64,000 bases of DNA from Sulfurimonas sp. Lineage in GTDB: Bacteria > Campylobacterota > Campylobacteria > Campylobacterales > Sulfurimonadaceae. The notes beneath the pieces are model-generated. The model made no database searches. It was not told where the DNA came from and saw only the letters and a program-made list of their open reading frames with translations. The stretch covers positions 178,783-242,782 of the forward strand of contig JAQTZE010000004.1 in the NCBI GenBank assembly GCA_028687935.1, written 5' to 3'. Position 1 is the stretch's first letter. The number at the start of each line of letters is the position of its first letter. The position numbers and the translations under genes are program-made. Shown piece after piece: positions 12,922 to 21,613 of this stretch.

Positions 12922-13760
12922 AGGGACTCCAACTTGCTTGTAAGATCAGACATAGGCGATTGGTAGAGCGCGCTTGTGACGATTGCATCTATGCCTGTTT
13001 TGGCAAACGCAGCTGCGTTTTTGCTATTGATGCCTCCAGCTGCAATGATGGTTGCGTTTGGTGCATTGAGATTTTTATATGTCACGATTTCTTGGAGTGT
13101 TGCCGCGTCACATTTATCTATTTGCAAGACATCAGCACCGAGTGCGAGCATCTCTTTTGCATCTTCAAGGGAGTCAGATTCGATGACGAGTTTTTTTTCT
13201 ACACACTCTGTTTTTAGTTTTTGCATCGCTTTGGCAAACGCAGCTGCGTTTTCATAAAGCTCTCTGTGTTGCGCAAAGATGAGGATACTCTCTGAGAGAC
13301 CCAAACGATGCGGTAAAACGCCACCGCAAAGAAGTGCACGTATAGAAAAACGTTTTGCAAAAGGATGGGATTTTCGTGTAGTGAGTATCTGTATTTTTGG
13401 ATTTGCGCTCTTTGCTATTTCGAGCATTTTCGCTGCATTTGAAGCCATACCGCAAGCGTATTCAAGAAGGATTTGCGTGAGTCTCCATGCTTGATGGATC
13501 GCTTCATGTTCACCCTCTATTTTGAGTAAAACGCCACCGCTTTGTAGTTGCGTTTTTGAGGGAAGAAAGCTGAGCACTGTACAGTTAAGCAGCTCTGCAA
13601 TACGAGCTGCTTCTTCTGTACAGGCGCAGATTATATCATCGCGTGTAATGATGCTAAGTGTCACTTTTTTGCTAGGAAGTGCAAGCATATGTGTCGTAAG
13701 ATCAAGATAGGGAAGATCTTCACGGATATATTCCCAAAGTTCGTTGTCATTGAGTCTCAT
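12918..13760 (-). CDS. modD: ModD, quinolinate phosphoribosyltransferase-like protein of the mod operon
   Basis: 280 aa with the fold of Nad[21 protein letters not shown] and the C-terminal [20 protein letters not shown] barrel end. ModD proteins are NadC paralogs found in mod operons, and their exact reaction in molybdenum metabolism is unclear. The genuine NadC of this organism is at 40270, which supports a non-NAD role here. The gene carries six AAACGCA/TGCGTTT words. Four of them form two identical 16-bp palindromes (13005-13020, 13236-13251), each encoding the peptide NAAAFAK. Confidence 0.88.
   Translation of the reverse strand: MRLNDNELWEYIREDLPYLDLTTHMLALPSKKVTLSIITRDDIICACTEEAARIAELLNCTVLSFLPSKTQLQSGGVLLKIEGEHEAIHQAWRLTQILLEYACGMASNAAKMLEIAKSANPKIQILTTRKSHPFAKRFSIRALLCGGVLPHRLGLSESILIFAQHRELYENAAAFAKAMQKLKTECVEKKLVIESDSLEDAKEMLALGADVLQIDKCDAATLQEIVTYKNLNAPNATIIAAGGINSKNAAAFAKTGIDAIVTSALYQSPMSDLTSKLESL
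13005..13020. repeat. 16-bp palindrome made of two AAACGCA words
   Basis: AAACGCAGCTGCGTTT is a perfect palindrome formed by two inverted copies of the window-wide heptamer. A second identical copy, with the same TTTGGC prefix, lies at 13236-13251 in the same gene. Both encode the same peptide on the minus strand, so a protein repeat could explain the pair. The word itself is over-represented everywhere in the window. Confidence 0.75.
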
Positions 13761-13763
13761 GTT

Positions 13764-14174
13764 TTACCTTTTTGTTTCATCTATAATTTTTATGATAGAG
13801 AGATCACTTGCTTTGATAAGCGCGATAAGCGGATCTCTCTCTTGGAGTTGCATACTCAGCGCAGAAGCTTTTGTGATAACACTACGCAAAAGCACATTCC
13901 CAAAACGCAGTCGTACACTGCATAAAAGTGCCCCCATCTCCAAAGATTCTATACTACAGCTAAGTTGGTTGGAGATACTGATCTCTGCTTGGATGCTCGT
14001 TGCTAAAGAGATATTGGAAGATTTGACACCCAGAAGAACCTCTGAGCCGACCTTAAGCGGAAAATTTAGTCCAAGCGCCATAAGACGCATATTGTGTCCA
14101 TTGGCGTGAAGAGCAAGTACGCTGAGGTTGTCACAACTCTCTATTGCGGTTACCTTTGCAAGGATTTCATTCAT
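13764..14174 (-). CDS. Mop-type di-TOBE molybdate-binding protein
   Basis: 136 aa made of two TOBE/Mop repeats of about 65 residues: the first starts NEILAKVTAIESCDNLSVLA, the second near residue 70 (SNQLSCSIESLEMGALLCSV), each ending in a hydrophobic KASxLSxI-like strand. Such molbindins bind molybdate or tungstate oxyanions as storage or buffering proteins. There is no DNA-binding domain, so it is not a full ModE. ATGA overlap with modA upstream, three bases before modD. Confidence 0.82.
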   Translation of the reverse strand: MNEILAKVTAIESCDNLSVLALHANGHNMRLMALGLNFPLKVGSEVLLGVKSSNISLATSIQAEISISNQLSCSIESLEMGALLCSVRLRFGNVLLRSVITKASALSMQLQERDPLIALIKASDLSIIKIIDETKR

Positions 14175-14917
14175 GAAACGATGTATCCGTAGCGTTTGAA
14201 GATCTCTTTTGCTTTGTCACTGATGATAAAGGTATAAAAATCTTTGTACTCCTGAGAGTCTGCTGCATATTTGAGTAAAACTACACCTTGGTCTATGGGT
14301 GCATACAAAGATGGATCGACACTTGCCCAGTGGATATTTTCTTTATACTCTGCCATTTTTGGGCTGTAGAGAGAGGATTTAGCAATAAGTCCTATTTGTG
14401 TGGCTGTGACTGCGTAGGATACTGTTTGAGAGATTGACTCTGCGAAGACAAGTTTGCTTTTGATATTTTCATAGACACCGCTTTTTTTCATCGCTTCGAT
14501 AGCCGCTGTTCCATAAGGCGCTGTTTTTGGATTTGCAACGGCTATTTTTTCTATTTTAATATCTTCTAGTAGTTGCATCCCTTTGGTATAATCCTGAGGA
14601 TTTACACTCAAAAATGCAAGGGCACCTTGCGCGTACATCACAGGTTTTGTTGTGGCAATACCATCTTTATAAAGCGCTTCTGGGTAGAGCATATCTGCGG
14701 ACATGAAGATACCATAGGGTGCTCCATTTTTTATCTGTGCTGTGAGTTTGCCACTGCTTCCAAGGGTGACTTTGACCTCAGTTTGCGGGTGCGTTTTTGC
14801 AAACTCGGCTTTGAGTGCATCCATTGCATAGCTGACATTCGCAGCCACGGCTACATTTATCTCGCCCCCAAAGAGTGTGCTTAGACTCAAGATGAAAATT
14901 ACTAAAACTTTTTTCAT
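14171..14917 (-). CDS. modA: Molybdate-binding periplasmic protein
   Basis: 248 aa with a signal peptide (MKKVLVIFILSLSTLFGG). The mature protein starts INVAVAANVSYAMDALKAEF, characteristic of ModA, with TLGSSGKL providing oxyanion ligands. It delivers molybdate to ModBC. AGGAAAT upstream supports the start. First gene of the operon, and a ModE-like half-site is found 43 bases upstream at 14960-14970. Molybdenum would serve enzymes such as nitrate reductase or formate dehydrogenase, which are not in this window. Confidence 0.93.
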   Translation of the reverse strand: MKKVLVIFILSLSTLFGGEINVAVAANVSYAMDALKAEFAKTHPQTEVKVTLGSSGKLTAQIKNGAPYGIFMSADMLYPEALYKDGIATTKPVMYAQGALAFLSVNPQDYTKGMQLLEDIKIEKIAVANPKTAPYGTAAIEAMKKSGVYENIKSKLVFAESISQTVSYAVTATQIGLIAKSSLYSPKMAEYKENIHWASVDPSLYAPIDQGVVLLKYAADSQEYKDFYTFIISDKAKEIFKRYGYIVS

Positions 14918-14959
14918 GATATTTCCTATTTTTTTACTATTAATTGCAAGATATATTCT

Positions 14960-14970
14960 ATCGTTATATA
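14960..14970. promoter_or_regulatory. ModE-like half operator upstream of modA
   Basis: ATCGTTATATA matches the left half of the ModE recognition sequence as I recall it. The right half, expected after 6-7 bases, is poor (a weak AACGA is seen). Position between modA and the divergent VWA gene is right for control of the mod operon. A ModE gene is not in the window. Confidence 0.35.
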
Positions 14971-15090
14971 TTTAAAAACGCAACGAAAATGTATCATTTT
15001 AGAAACGTATGCAAGCAAGAGGAGTCAAATCTATTCACTAGACGTAGATACTTTTTTTTAATCACACATTTTTTTGATAAAATAAGAGCT

Positions 15091-16014
15091 ATGAATTATT
15101 TTACTTTTGAGTATCCTTATCTCATCTTTTTACTTCTGCCTTTGCTCTATTGTCTCTACAAATGCAAAGAGTTCCAAAAACCGATCTATTTTGTGCACCT
15201 GCATTTTATGAGGGCAAAAAAAAGTTTTGTGAGGCTTGAGTGGATAGTGAAGATCCTTATTCTCGTGCTTTTGTGTGTTGCTCTAAGTTCGCCTATCATC
15301 ATCGATAGGTTTGATCCGCAAAACAGAAAAGGAAAAGATATCGTTTTGGCCATAGATGCGAGTGGTTCGATGAACTCTTCGGGTTATGACAGCGAAAATG
15401 TGCTGAGTGAGGGAGAGAGACTGAGCCGTTTTGAACTGACAAAGATTATCGCCAAAGAGTTTATAAACGCAAGAGTGCAAGATAATGTCGGAATCGTACT
15501 CTATGGAGACTTCGCGTTTATCGCCTCGCCTATCACCTATGAAAAAGAGATAGTAGTGCAGATGCTCGACTTGCTCACACAAGGCATGGCCGGACAAAAC
15601 ACCGCAATTGGCGAGTCTATCGTTATGAGTGCGCGCGCGTTTAAATACTCAAAAGCAAAGACGAAGATTATTATTCTCCTCACAGATGGAGAACATAACA
15701 GCGGTGCTATTTCGCCAAAAGAAGCACTTGTGAGTGTAAAAGAACAGGGTATCAAAATCTACACAATTGCGATGGGAAATAAAGGTGAAGCAGATGAAGC
15801 ACTTCTGCAAACGATAGCAAAAGAGAGCGGAGGAGCATTTTTTTATGCTCCAAACGCAAAGGAACTCCAAGAAGTTTATGAGCAGATAGATAGCCTAGAA
15901 TCTTCAAAAATAAAGAGCCAAGAGCATAGTGTCAAAGCCTACTATTATCAGTTTCTCTTACTTGGGGCATTAGCGCTTTTACTTTTTTTACTGGCTCGGG
16001 AGATGAAGCGATGA
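15091..16014 (+). CDS. BatA-like VWA domain membrane protein (cluster 1)
   Basis: 307 aa from ATG 15091; an upstream in-frame ATG at 14944 would add a non-homologous 49-residue stretch without a ribosome-binding site. Two N-terminal membrane helices (YPYLIFLLLPLLYCLY and WIVKILILVLLCVALSSPII) are followed by a von Willebrand A domain with the metal site DASGSMNSSG, then T and D positions, and a last membrane helix ending MKR. BatA-type proteins present a VWA domain to the periplasm in an envelope complex of unclear function. Overlaps the next VWA gene by 4 bases. A close paralog is at 22835. Confidence 0.88.
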   Translation: MNYFTFEYPYLIFLLLPLLYCLYKCKEFQKPIYFVHLHFMRAKKSFVRLEWIVKILILVLLCVALSSPIIIDRFDPQNRKGKDIVLAIDASGSMNSSGYDSENVLSEGERLSRFELTKIIAKEFINARVQDNVGIVLYGDFAFIASPITYEKEIVVQMLDLLTQGMAGQNTAIGESIVMSARAFKYSKAKTKIIILLTDGEHNSGAISPKEALVSVKEQGIKIYTIAMGNKGEADEALLQTIAKESGGAFFYAPNAKELQEVYEQIDSLESSKIKSQEHSVKAYYYQFLLLGALALLLFLLAREMKR

Positions 16015-17456
16015 GTTTTTTGTATCCTGAATATTTTTGGCTCTTACTGCTTTTGCTTTTGCCTTTAGTGGGTAAAAATTTGCGTGAACTGCGTTTGAGT
16101 GCATTTGGCTATATCTTGAGTTTTATCTTTATAGTTTTAGCACTTACGCGTCCTGTCTTGCCGATGCAACCGACAATCAGTGATACGATACTCAGCGATG
16201 TCATCGTCGCAGTTGATCTCTCCTACTCGATGCAGGCAACAGATATCCAGCCAAGCCGTTTGGGCTTTGCAAAAGAGCGCCTCGAAGAACTTGTAAAGTC
16301 GCAGCAAAAAAGCCGTTTTGGGGTGCTTGGATTTACCACAAACGCAATCGTTCTCTCGCCTTTGACAAGTGATAGTGAGCTTTTGCTACAACTTTTCGCT
16401 TCGCTTGATGAAAAGCTTATCCTCACCAAAGGCAGTTCCATCATGCCTGCTCTTGAGCTCGCTCGCAAGATGTCAAACTCTGCGTCTCCTTCTGTGCTTT
16501 TGCTGAGTGATGGGGCGGATGAGAGTGATTACAGCGTAGAGGCTGCGTTTGCAAAAGAGAACAATCTGCATGTCAATATTTTGATGATAGCGAGTGATTT
16601 TGGTGCGACGCTGCGTTTAGAAGATGGTGAGCTGCTTAAAGATGAGCAGGGAAATATCGTCGTCTCACGGGCAAATGATGCGATAGCTCTTATCGCGCAA
16701 GAGAGTGGCGGGGTTTATAGTAGAGATTTTGGCGTAATACAAAAAGCACTGGAAGCACAAAAACAAAAAGATTTTAAAAACAAGAGCACGGTTGTGAGCT
16801 ATGTAGAACTTTTTTACTATTTTGTATCTGTGGCTCTACTGCTGTTTCTTGTGGCTATTACGACGCTCAAACGCTACGTTGCTGCGTTTTTACTTCTCTT
16901 TGGCATACATCTGCAAGCTGGAATTTTTGACTATTTTGAAGATGCAAATAGGGCTGCGTTTTATGAGGCAAATAGTTATTACAAAGCTGGAGAGTATGAA
17001 AAAGCACTCCAGAGTTATGAGCGTGTTAAAAGTAACAAGGCGGAGTTTAAAGCACTTGTATTTTATAACAAAGCAAATACGCTTGTACGTTTAAAAGAGT
17101 TTGATAAGGCAAAAGAGAACTATCTCAAATCACTCACCCTTGGCTACTCCAAAGAAGCCGATGAAAATCTTGCCTATATCAAGGATGCTAAAAAGTCAAA
17201 AGAGATGCAGAGTGGGCAGCAAAAAACAGAGAAGAAATCCTCTCTAGCAAAAGAGCAAGAGAGTTCTGCAAAGCAAAAAGAGGGCGGAAGCTCCAATATG
17301 AAAGTGAGTGCAAGTGCAGGAAGTGGCGAGAGTAAAGAGGAGAAAAAATCGGTGCAGGAAAATATCTTTAACACATCTCAGGGCAAAGCAAAACTGAGCT
17401 CAAAACAGTATGAACTCATCAACAAAAGGCAGATAGATGAAAAAAAACCTTATTAA
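16011..17456 (+). CDS. BatB/BatC-like VWA-TPR fusion protein (cluster 1)
   Basis: 481 aa. Two N-terminal membrane helices, a VWA domain with DLSYSMQATD (metal site), a third membrane segment near residues 265-300, then TPR repeats (AAFYEANSYYKAGEYEKALQ) and a low-complexity Lys/Glu/Ser tail. In other bacteria BatB (VWA) and BatC (TPR) are separate; here they are one polypeptide, as in the paralog at 23761. ATGA overlap with the upstream VWA gene and overlap with the BatD-like gene downstream. Six AAACGCA/TGCGTTT words. Confidence 0.87.
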   Translation: MSFLYPEYFWLLLLLLLPLVGKNLRELRLSAFGYILSFIFIVLALTRPVLPMQPTISDTILSDVIVAVDLSYSMQATDIQPSRLGFAKERLEELVKSQQKSRFGVLGFTTNAIVLSPLTSDSELLLQLFASLDEKLILTKGSSIMPALELARKMSNSASPSVLLLSDGADESDYSVEAAFAKENNLHVNILMIASDFGATLRLEDGELLKDEQGNIVVSRANDAIALIAQESGGVYSRDFGVIQKALEAQKQKDFKNKSTVVSYVELFYYFVSVALLLFLVAITTLKRYVAAFLLLFGIHLQAGIFDYFEDANRAAFYEANSYYKAGEYEKALQSYERVKSNKAEFKALVFYNKANTLVRLKEFDKAKENYLKSLTLGYSKEADENLAYIKDAKKSKEMQSGQQKTEKKSSLAKEQESSAKQKEGGSSNMKVSASAGSGESKEEKKSVQENIFNTSQGKAKLSSKQYELINKRQIDEKKPY

Positions 17457-18537
17457 AGCAGTGCTTTTTTGGCTCTTGCTTCAAACGCAGCTTTTAGGCA
17501 GCGAATATGAGTGGAGTGCAACTGCGAGCAAGTCTGAGGCTTATGCTGATGAAGCCATCCATCTTGAGTATGTTTGTCGATTTAACGATAGAGCGGAACT
17601 CTACGCCATAGAGTTTGACCCTGTGCGTGATGACGCAAACTACACGATAACGCTGCTACGTAAAGATGAGAAGATAGAAGAGGGAAAAAAGATTAGTACC
17701 TATGAGTTTGTAGCCTATGTCCATCAAGCTGGATTGAGACAATTTGCTTTTGATCTAGAGATGAAAAAGACGAATAAAGATTCAATAGAAAATACGGTCA
17801 TAGGTCGTGATAATGGTTACTACGCAGAGTATGAGACAAAAATTATCAAGCAAAAAGAGCTCACGGTAAATATTTTAGAAAATAATAGCACGCTTGTGGG
17901 CGCATTGGCGATGGAGATCAAAAAAGATACCCCAAGTCTCAAAGCCTACACGCCCTATCATATGCAGATCACACTCAGCGGCAAAGCGAACTTTAACGCT
18001 CTGAAGCCTTTTGCGTTTGTGATTGAGGGGGTAAAAATATTTTCAGAAGCGCCGCAGAAAAATATCACACTCACAGAAGATGGGTATGAAGGGAGTTGGA
18101 GCCAAAAGTTTGTCTTTGTTGCGACGAAAGATTTTGTTATTCCAAAAATTACTCTGAATTATTTTGATCTTGTAAATGCAGCTACAAAAGAACTCTCTTC
18201 TGAGCAAACGCAGGTAGAAGTTTTGCCACCTACTTTTGTCAAAGAAGAGCTTCTGGACGCAGACCCTGAGCCTTTTGTATTTGAAAAAGAGTATCTCTAT
18301 TATCTATTAACATTCATCACGGGGTTTTTGTTTGCAAAAATAAAGATAAAATTCCATAAAAGTAAAAAAACGCAGAAAAATATATTTCAAGAGAAGGTCA
18401 AAAACGCAACTTCACTTGAAGAACTCTCTATGATTTTGGCACTTAAAGATGTAAAAAAATATGAATCTTTGATACTAGAAATAGAGACGAAAAAGCTTAC
18501 ATCGCTTCAAGGAGCGAAAAAATTAATAGAGTATTAA
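17437..18537 (+). CDS. BatD-like secreted membrane protein (cluster 1)
   Basis: 366 aa with a signal peptide (NLIKAVLFWLLLQTQLLGSE), a long beta-rich periplasmic region of immunoglobulin-like type and a membrane helix near residues 285-305 (YLYYLLTFITGFLFAKIKIK), followed by a cytoplasmic tail. The start ATG lies inside the end of the VWA-TPR gene. It is shorter than, and only distantly similar to, the cluster 2 protein at 25721, but occupies the same place in the operon. Function as a scaffold of the Bat complex is inferred. Confidence 0.75.
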   Translation: MKKNLIKAVLFWLLLQTQLLGSEYEWSATASKSEAYADEAIHLEYVCRFNDRAELYAIEFDPVRDDANYTITLLRKDEKIEEGKKISTYEFVAYVHQAGLRQFAFDLEMKKTNKDSIENTVIGRDNGYYAEYETKIIKQKELTVNILENNSTLVGALAMEIKKDTPSLKAYTPYHMQITLSGKANFNALKPFAFVIEGVKIFSEAPQKNITLTEDGYEGSWSQKFVFVATKDFVIPKITLNYFDLVNAATKELSSEQTQVEVLPPTFVKEELLDADPEPFVFEKEYLYYLLTFITGFLFAKIKIKFHKSKKTQKNIFQEKVKNATSLEELSMILALKDVKKYESLILEIETKKLTSLQGAKKLIEY

Positions 18538-18549
18538 ATGATTTTTAAC

Positions 18550-18555
18550 TAAAAT
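18550..18555 (+). promoter_or_regulatory. Promoter -10 candidate for the lipoprotein pair
   Basis: TAAAAT in the short gap after the BatD-like gene lies 30 bases before the ATG at 18580, with AAAGGA as ribosome-binding site between. It would allow the two lipoprotein genes to be expressed separately from Bat cluster 1. Confidence 0.35.
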
Positions 18556-18579
18556 TATCACAATTATTAAAGGAATTAT

Positions 18580-19584
18580 ATGAAGAAAACACTTTTATTT
18601 TTTTTGTTTACAGGTTTTTCACTTTTCCTAGCTGGTTGTGCACAAAAAGTCTCCATAAAAGCACTCGAACCTGCTGAGGTCGATAGAGCATCTCAGACAA
18701 AAAAGATCACAGTTGCAAGTTTTGACCATGATAAAGTCGGTCTTGCAAATAAGATAGAAGCAAATCTTGCCGGCTTTCGAATCGACAATCAAAAATATTT
18801 TACTATCGTAAGCCGCGGTGATTTTGATACGATTATCAATGAGCAGAAGCTCCAAAACAGTGGACTTATTGAGACCTCTACAGTCATCGAAGTCGGTAAT
18901 CTTATAGGTGCACAAGCTATCATCTCTGGAAATGTCGGTCGTGTAAGCTCTTCAGATACAAACTACTACGAAAATAGAACAAGATGTGCAGACTCAAAAT
19001 GTAAAGAGGTCGTCAAATATAATGTCGGATGTGTCAAAAGAGTAGTGACACTTTCTGCTGAGCTAAAGATGGTAGATATCGAAGTGGGTGATATCATCTA
19101 TGCAGATACGATGAGCAAGGTTGCAAGCTACTATCACTGTAGCGATGACTCAAGAACGATCCCTTCTCCTGAGAGCGCAGGGCAAAATCTAGCAAGCTCT
19201 ATAGCGAATGATTTTACATTTAAACTCACTCCACACTACAGATATTTTGATGTAGTACTGCTTGAAGATCCGGATTTGGATTATACGGATGAGCAGGAGA
19301 GACTTTTGGAAGTCTCTATCGAGTACATCAAGCAAAAAAGATATGATAAAGCAGAGAAGTTTCTTTTTGATCTTATTGATACAACTGGAGGACAGAGTTA
19401 TGTTGCATTTTATAATTTGGGTGTAGTAAAAGAGGCAGAAGGGCAGTACGAGGAAGCTAGAGAGTATTATGAAAAGGCTGATACGCTTATGGTAAAACCT
19501 GTGCCAGAGATAAGCCAAGCTTACTTACGAATACAATCACTTATCGCTAAGCATGAAATAACACAAGCACAGATACAAAGGTAG
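18580..19584 (+). CDS. CsgG-like outer-membrane lipoprotein with C-terminal TPR
   Basis: 334 aa. Lipobox LAGC at residues 17-20 marks lipidation. The body resembles the CsgG/LpoB fold: ITVASFDHDKVGLANKIEAN, the FDTIINEQKL helix and GAQAIISGNVGRVSSSD. Four Cys cluster around CADSKCKEVVKYNVGC. The C-terminal 90 residues have TPR-like repeats (YIKQKRYDKAEKFLFDLI, YEEAREYYEKA). It could assist envelope assembly or peptidoglycan synthase activation; no curli genes are present. Followed 3 bases later by an LPP20-like gene, a pairing also seen in flagellar or envelope loci of other bacteria. Confidence 0.75.
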   Translation: MKKTLLFFLFTGFSLFLAGCAQKVSIKALEPAEVDRASQTKKITVASFDHDKVGLANKIEANLAGFRIDNQKYFTIVSRGDFDTIINEQKLQNSGLIETSTVIEVGNLIGAQAIISGNVGRVSSSDTNYYENRTRCADSKCKEVVKYNVGCVKRVVTLSAELKMVDIEVGDIIYADTMSKVASYYHCSDDSRTIPSPESAGQNLASSIANDFTFKLTPHYRYFDVVLLEDPDLDYTDEQERLLEVSIEYIKQKRYDKAEKFLFDLIDTTGGQSYVAFYNLGVVKEAEGQYEEAREYYEKADTLMVKPVPEISQAYLRIQSLIAKHEITQAQIQR

Positions 19585-19587
19585 AAA

Positions 19588-20586
19588 ATGAAAATATTTG
19601 GAGTACTTTTTACACTATTATTTTTTCTTGGCGGCTGTAGCTCTGATAAACAGATGGTTGTGGCGCAAAAAAAAGAGATACCTTCTTGGTATGTAGAGAT
19701 ACCTCAAAATGAGGATAAATATATCTACGGTACGGGCGATGGAAAGAACAAAGAAGAGGCAGTTGCGAATGCTCTGAGTTTTATGGTTTCGACTTTGAGT
19801 GTCTCTATTGCTTCAGAGTTTGAAGCAGAGACAATAGTTCGAGAAGGACAAAACAGCTCCAACCAGTCTACGTACATCAATAATGTCCGCAGTGATGTCA
19901 AAAAAATTCGTATAAGCAACTATGAACTCATGGAGATGGAAGAGGTCGGCTATAAAAAAGTGGTCGTTCTTGTACGCTCAGATAGAAAAAAACTTTTTGA
20001 GAGTATGCGAAGCGAAATAGAGCAGAATTTTACTTTAGCAGAGAAAAAGAAAAATGTCCTTGCCTATGCAAACGCAATCAAAAAACTCGCTTTTTATAAG
20101 CAAACACAAGAGACTTTCGCAAATCTACCAGATACTCTACTTGTGATGCAAGCACTTGATAAAAGTTTTGATCCTGATGGCTATCTTTCTATGCTTCATG
20201 AGCTTGATAAAGAGTATGAAGCTCTGCAAAAAAGTATAACTTTTAGCGTCCAAAGCAATGATGATGGGACAAGACTCATTCCAAGTATTGCAAAAGCTTT
20301 GAGTGACAAAAAACTCACACTTGATGAGAAGGAAAATCCTGATCATTTCAGAGTTATTATCACTTCAAATACAGAAGAAGCATTTGCCTATGGTTTTACG
20401 CTTGCAAGAAGCGCTATAGAGATAAATATCAAAGATGCAGACGGTACAATAATCGCCTCAAATAAGCTCAATATCACAGGTCAATCGACGCAAGGATATG
20501 AGATAGCAAAAGAGAATGTCGCCATAAAACTCGGTGATTTTATACAAAAAGAGGGCATTGAAAAAGTTATAGGTTTAAGTATTTAA
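19588..20586 (+). CDS. LPP20-like lipoprotein
   Basis: 332 aa. Lipobox LGGC near residues 14-17, then PSWYVEIPQNEDKYIYGTGD, the characteristic LPP20 opening, and a KEEAVANALSFMVSTLSVSI helix. The C-terminal half (from about residue 210) has the mixed alpha/beta character of CsgG-related domains. Probably outer-membrane associated and translated together with the CsgG-like protein upstream. LPP20 in Helicobacter is an antigenic lipoprotein of uncertain role. Confidence 0.78.
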   Translation: MKIFGVLFTLLFFLGGCSSDKQMVVAQKKEIPSWYVEIPQNEDKYIYGTGDGKNKEEAVANALSFMVSTLSVSIASEFEAETIVREGQNSSNQSTYINNVRSDVKKIRISNYELMEMEEVGYKKVVVLVRSDRKKLFESMRSEIEQNFTLAEKKKNVLAYANAIKKLAFYKQTQETFANLPDTLLVMQALDKSFDPDGYLSMLHELDKEYEALQKSITFSVQSNDDGTRLIPSIAKALSDKKLTLDEKENPDHFRVIITSNTEEAFAYGFTLARSAIEINIKDADGTIIASNKLNITGQSTQGYEIAKENVAIKLGDFIQKEGIEKVIGLSI

Positions 20587-20604
20587 GCATTTACTCCGTT
20601 TTGT

Positions 20605-20610
20605 TATACT
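20605..20610 (+). promoter_or_regulatory. Extended -10 promoter upstream of moxR
   Basis: TGTTATACT (extended -10, core at 20605-20610) lies 48 bases before the MoxR ATG. A small AGGAC/GTCCT stem (20628-20643) lies in the leader directly before the start and could influence initiation. Confidence 0.4.
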
Positions 20611-20657
20611 TTTAGTAGATTAAATAAAGGACAACTCTGTCCTAAAGGCCATTGGTG

Positions 20658-21605
20658 ATGATTTCAAAGATTGTAAGTATTAAAAATGAAGTTGCAAAAG
20701 TTGTCGTAGGGCAGGAGAGAATGGTTGATTCTCTTCTCATTGCGTTTTTGTGTGAGGGGCATATCCTCATCGAAGGTGTCCCTGGACTTGCGAAGACGAC
20801 TACGGTCAATGCTTTGGCAAAAGCACTTGGACTCAACTTCAAACGCGCTCAGTTTACGCCTGACCTTCTTCCTTCTGATATTTTGGGTGCTGAGATCTAT
20901 GATCCACAAAACAATAGTTTCAAAATCAAAAAAGGTCCTATCTTTACAAACCTTCTTCTAGCAGATGAGATCAACCGTGCTCCGGCAAAAGTCCAATCCG
21001 CACTCCTTGAAGTTATGCAAGAGAAGCAAGTGACACTTGGAGATACGACGTTTAAGCTCAAACCTCCATTCTTTGTTATGGCAACGCAAAATCCTGTTGA
21101 GCAAGAGGGTGTCTATCAGTTACCAGAAGCACAGCTTGACCGTTTTATGCTCAAGCTTATCATCGGGTACAATACAAAAGAGCAAGAGCTTGAGATCGCA
21201 CGACGTATATCTAGCGGAAAAATTGAAGAGATTCAGGCGGTTGTAAGCCCAGAAGATCTTGATGCACTCAAAGATGCGATCAAAAATATCCATGTCGATG
21301 CACAAGTAGAAGAGTATATGATAGAGCTTGTTAACGCAACGAGATATCCTGAAGAGTATGGACTTGATAGCCTCAAAAACTATATACAGTTTGGGGCAAG
21401 TCCTCGTGTAAGTATCGATATGTTCAAAGCCGTTAAGGCGATGGCGTTTATGCGAGGCAAAGATTTTGTGACTCCTGTAGATGTCGCGTATATTGCAAAA
21501 GAGCTTATGCGTCACCGTATAGTGCTTACTTATGAAGCAGAAGCAGAAGGAATTACTACAGATCAAATTATCCAGCAAGTGTTAGAAACTGTAGCAATAC
21601 CGTAG
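20658..21605 (+). CDS. MoxR-family AAA+ ATPase
   Basis: 315 aa. Walker A is GVPGLAKTTTVNALA, Walker B is NLLLADEINRAPAKVQSALLEVMQE, and sensor motif MATQNPVEQEGVYQLPEAQLD is diagnostic of MoxR. ATG 20658 is preferred over TTG 20652 or GTG 20655 because AAAGG at 20644-20648 then has normal spacing. MoxR proteins act as chaperone-like ATPases for VWA partner proteins, and here the gene heads a cluster with DUF58 and two VWA proteins. Confidence 0.94.
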   Translation: MISKIVSIKNEVAKVVVGQERMVDSLLIAFLCEGHILIEGVPGLAKTTTVNALAKALGLNFKRAQFTPDLLPSDILGAEIYDPQNNSFKIKKGPIFTNLLLADEINRAPAKVQSALLEVMQEKQVTLGDTTFKLKPPFFVMATQNPVEQEGVYQLPEAQLDRFMLKLIIGYNTKEQELEIARRISSGKIEEIQAVVSPEDLDALKDAIKNIHVDAQVEEYMIELVNATRYPEEYGLDSLKNYIQFGASPRVSIDMFKAVKAMAFMRGKDFVTPVDVAYIAKELMRHRIVLTYEAEAEGITTDQIIQQVLETVAIP

Positions 21606-21613
21606 GCAGATCG

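Noticed and set aside
13764..14174. Full ModE regulator
   Set aside because: The protein has only two TOBE repeats and no N-terminal winged-helix domain.
14944..15090. N-terminal extension of the first BatA-like protein
   Set aside because: It has no homologous character or ribosome-binding site and would cross the mod promoter region. ATG 15091 begins the family-typical membrane helix.
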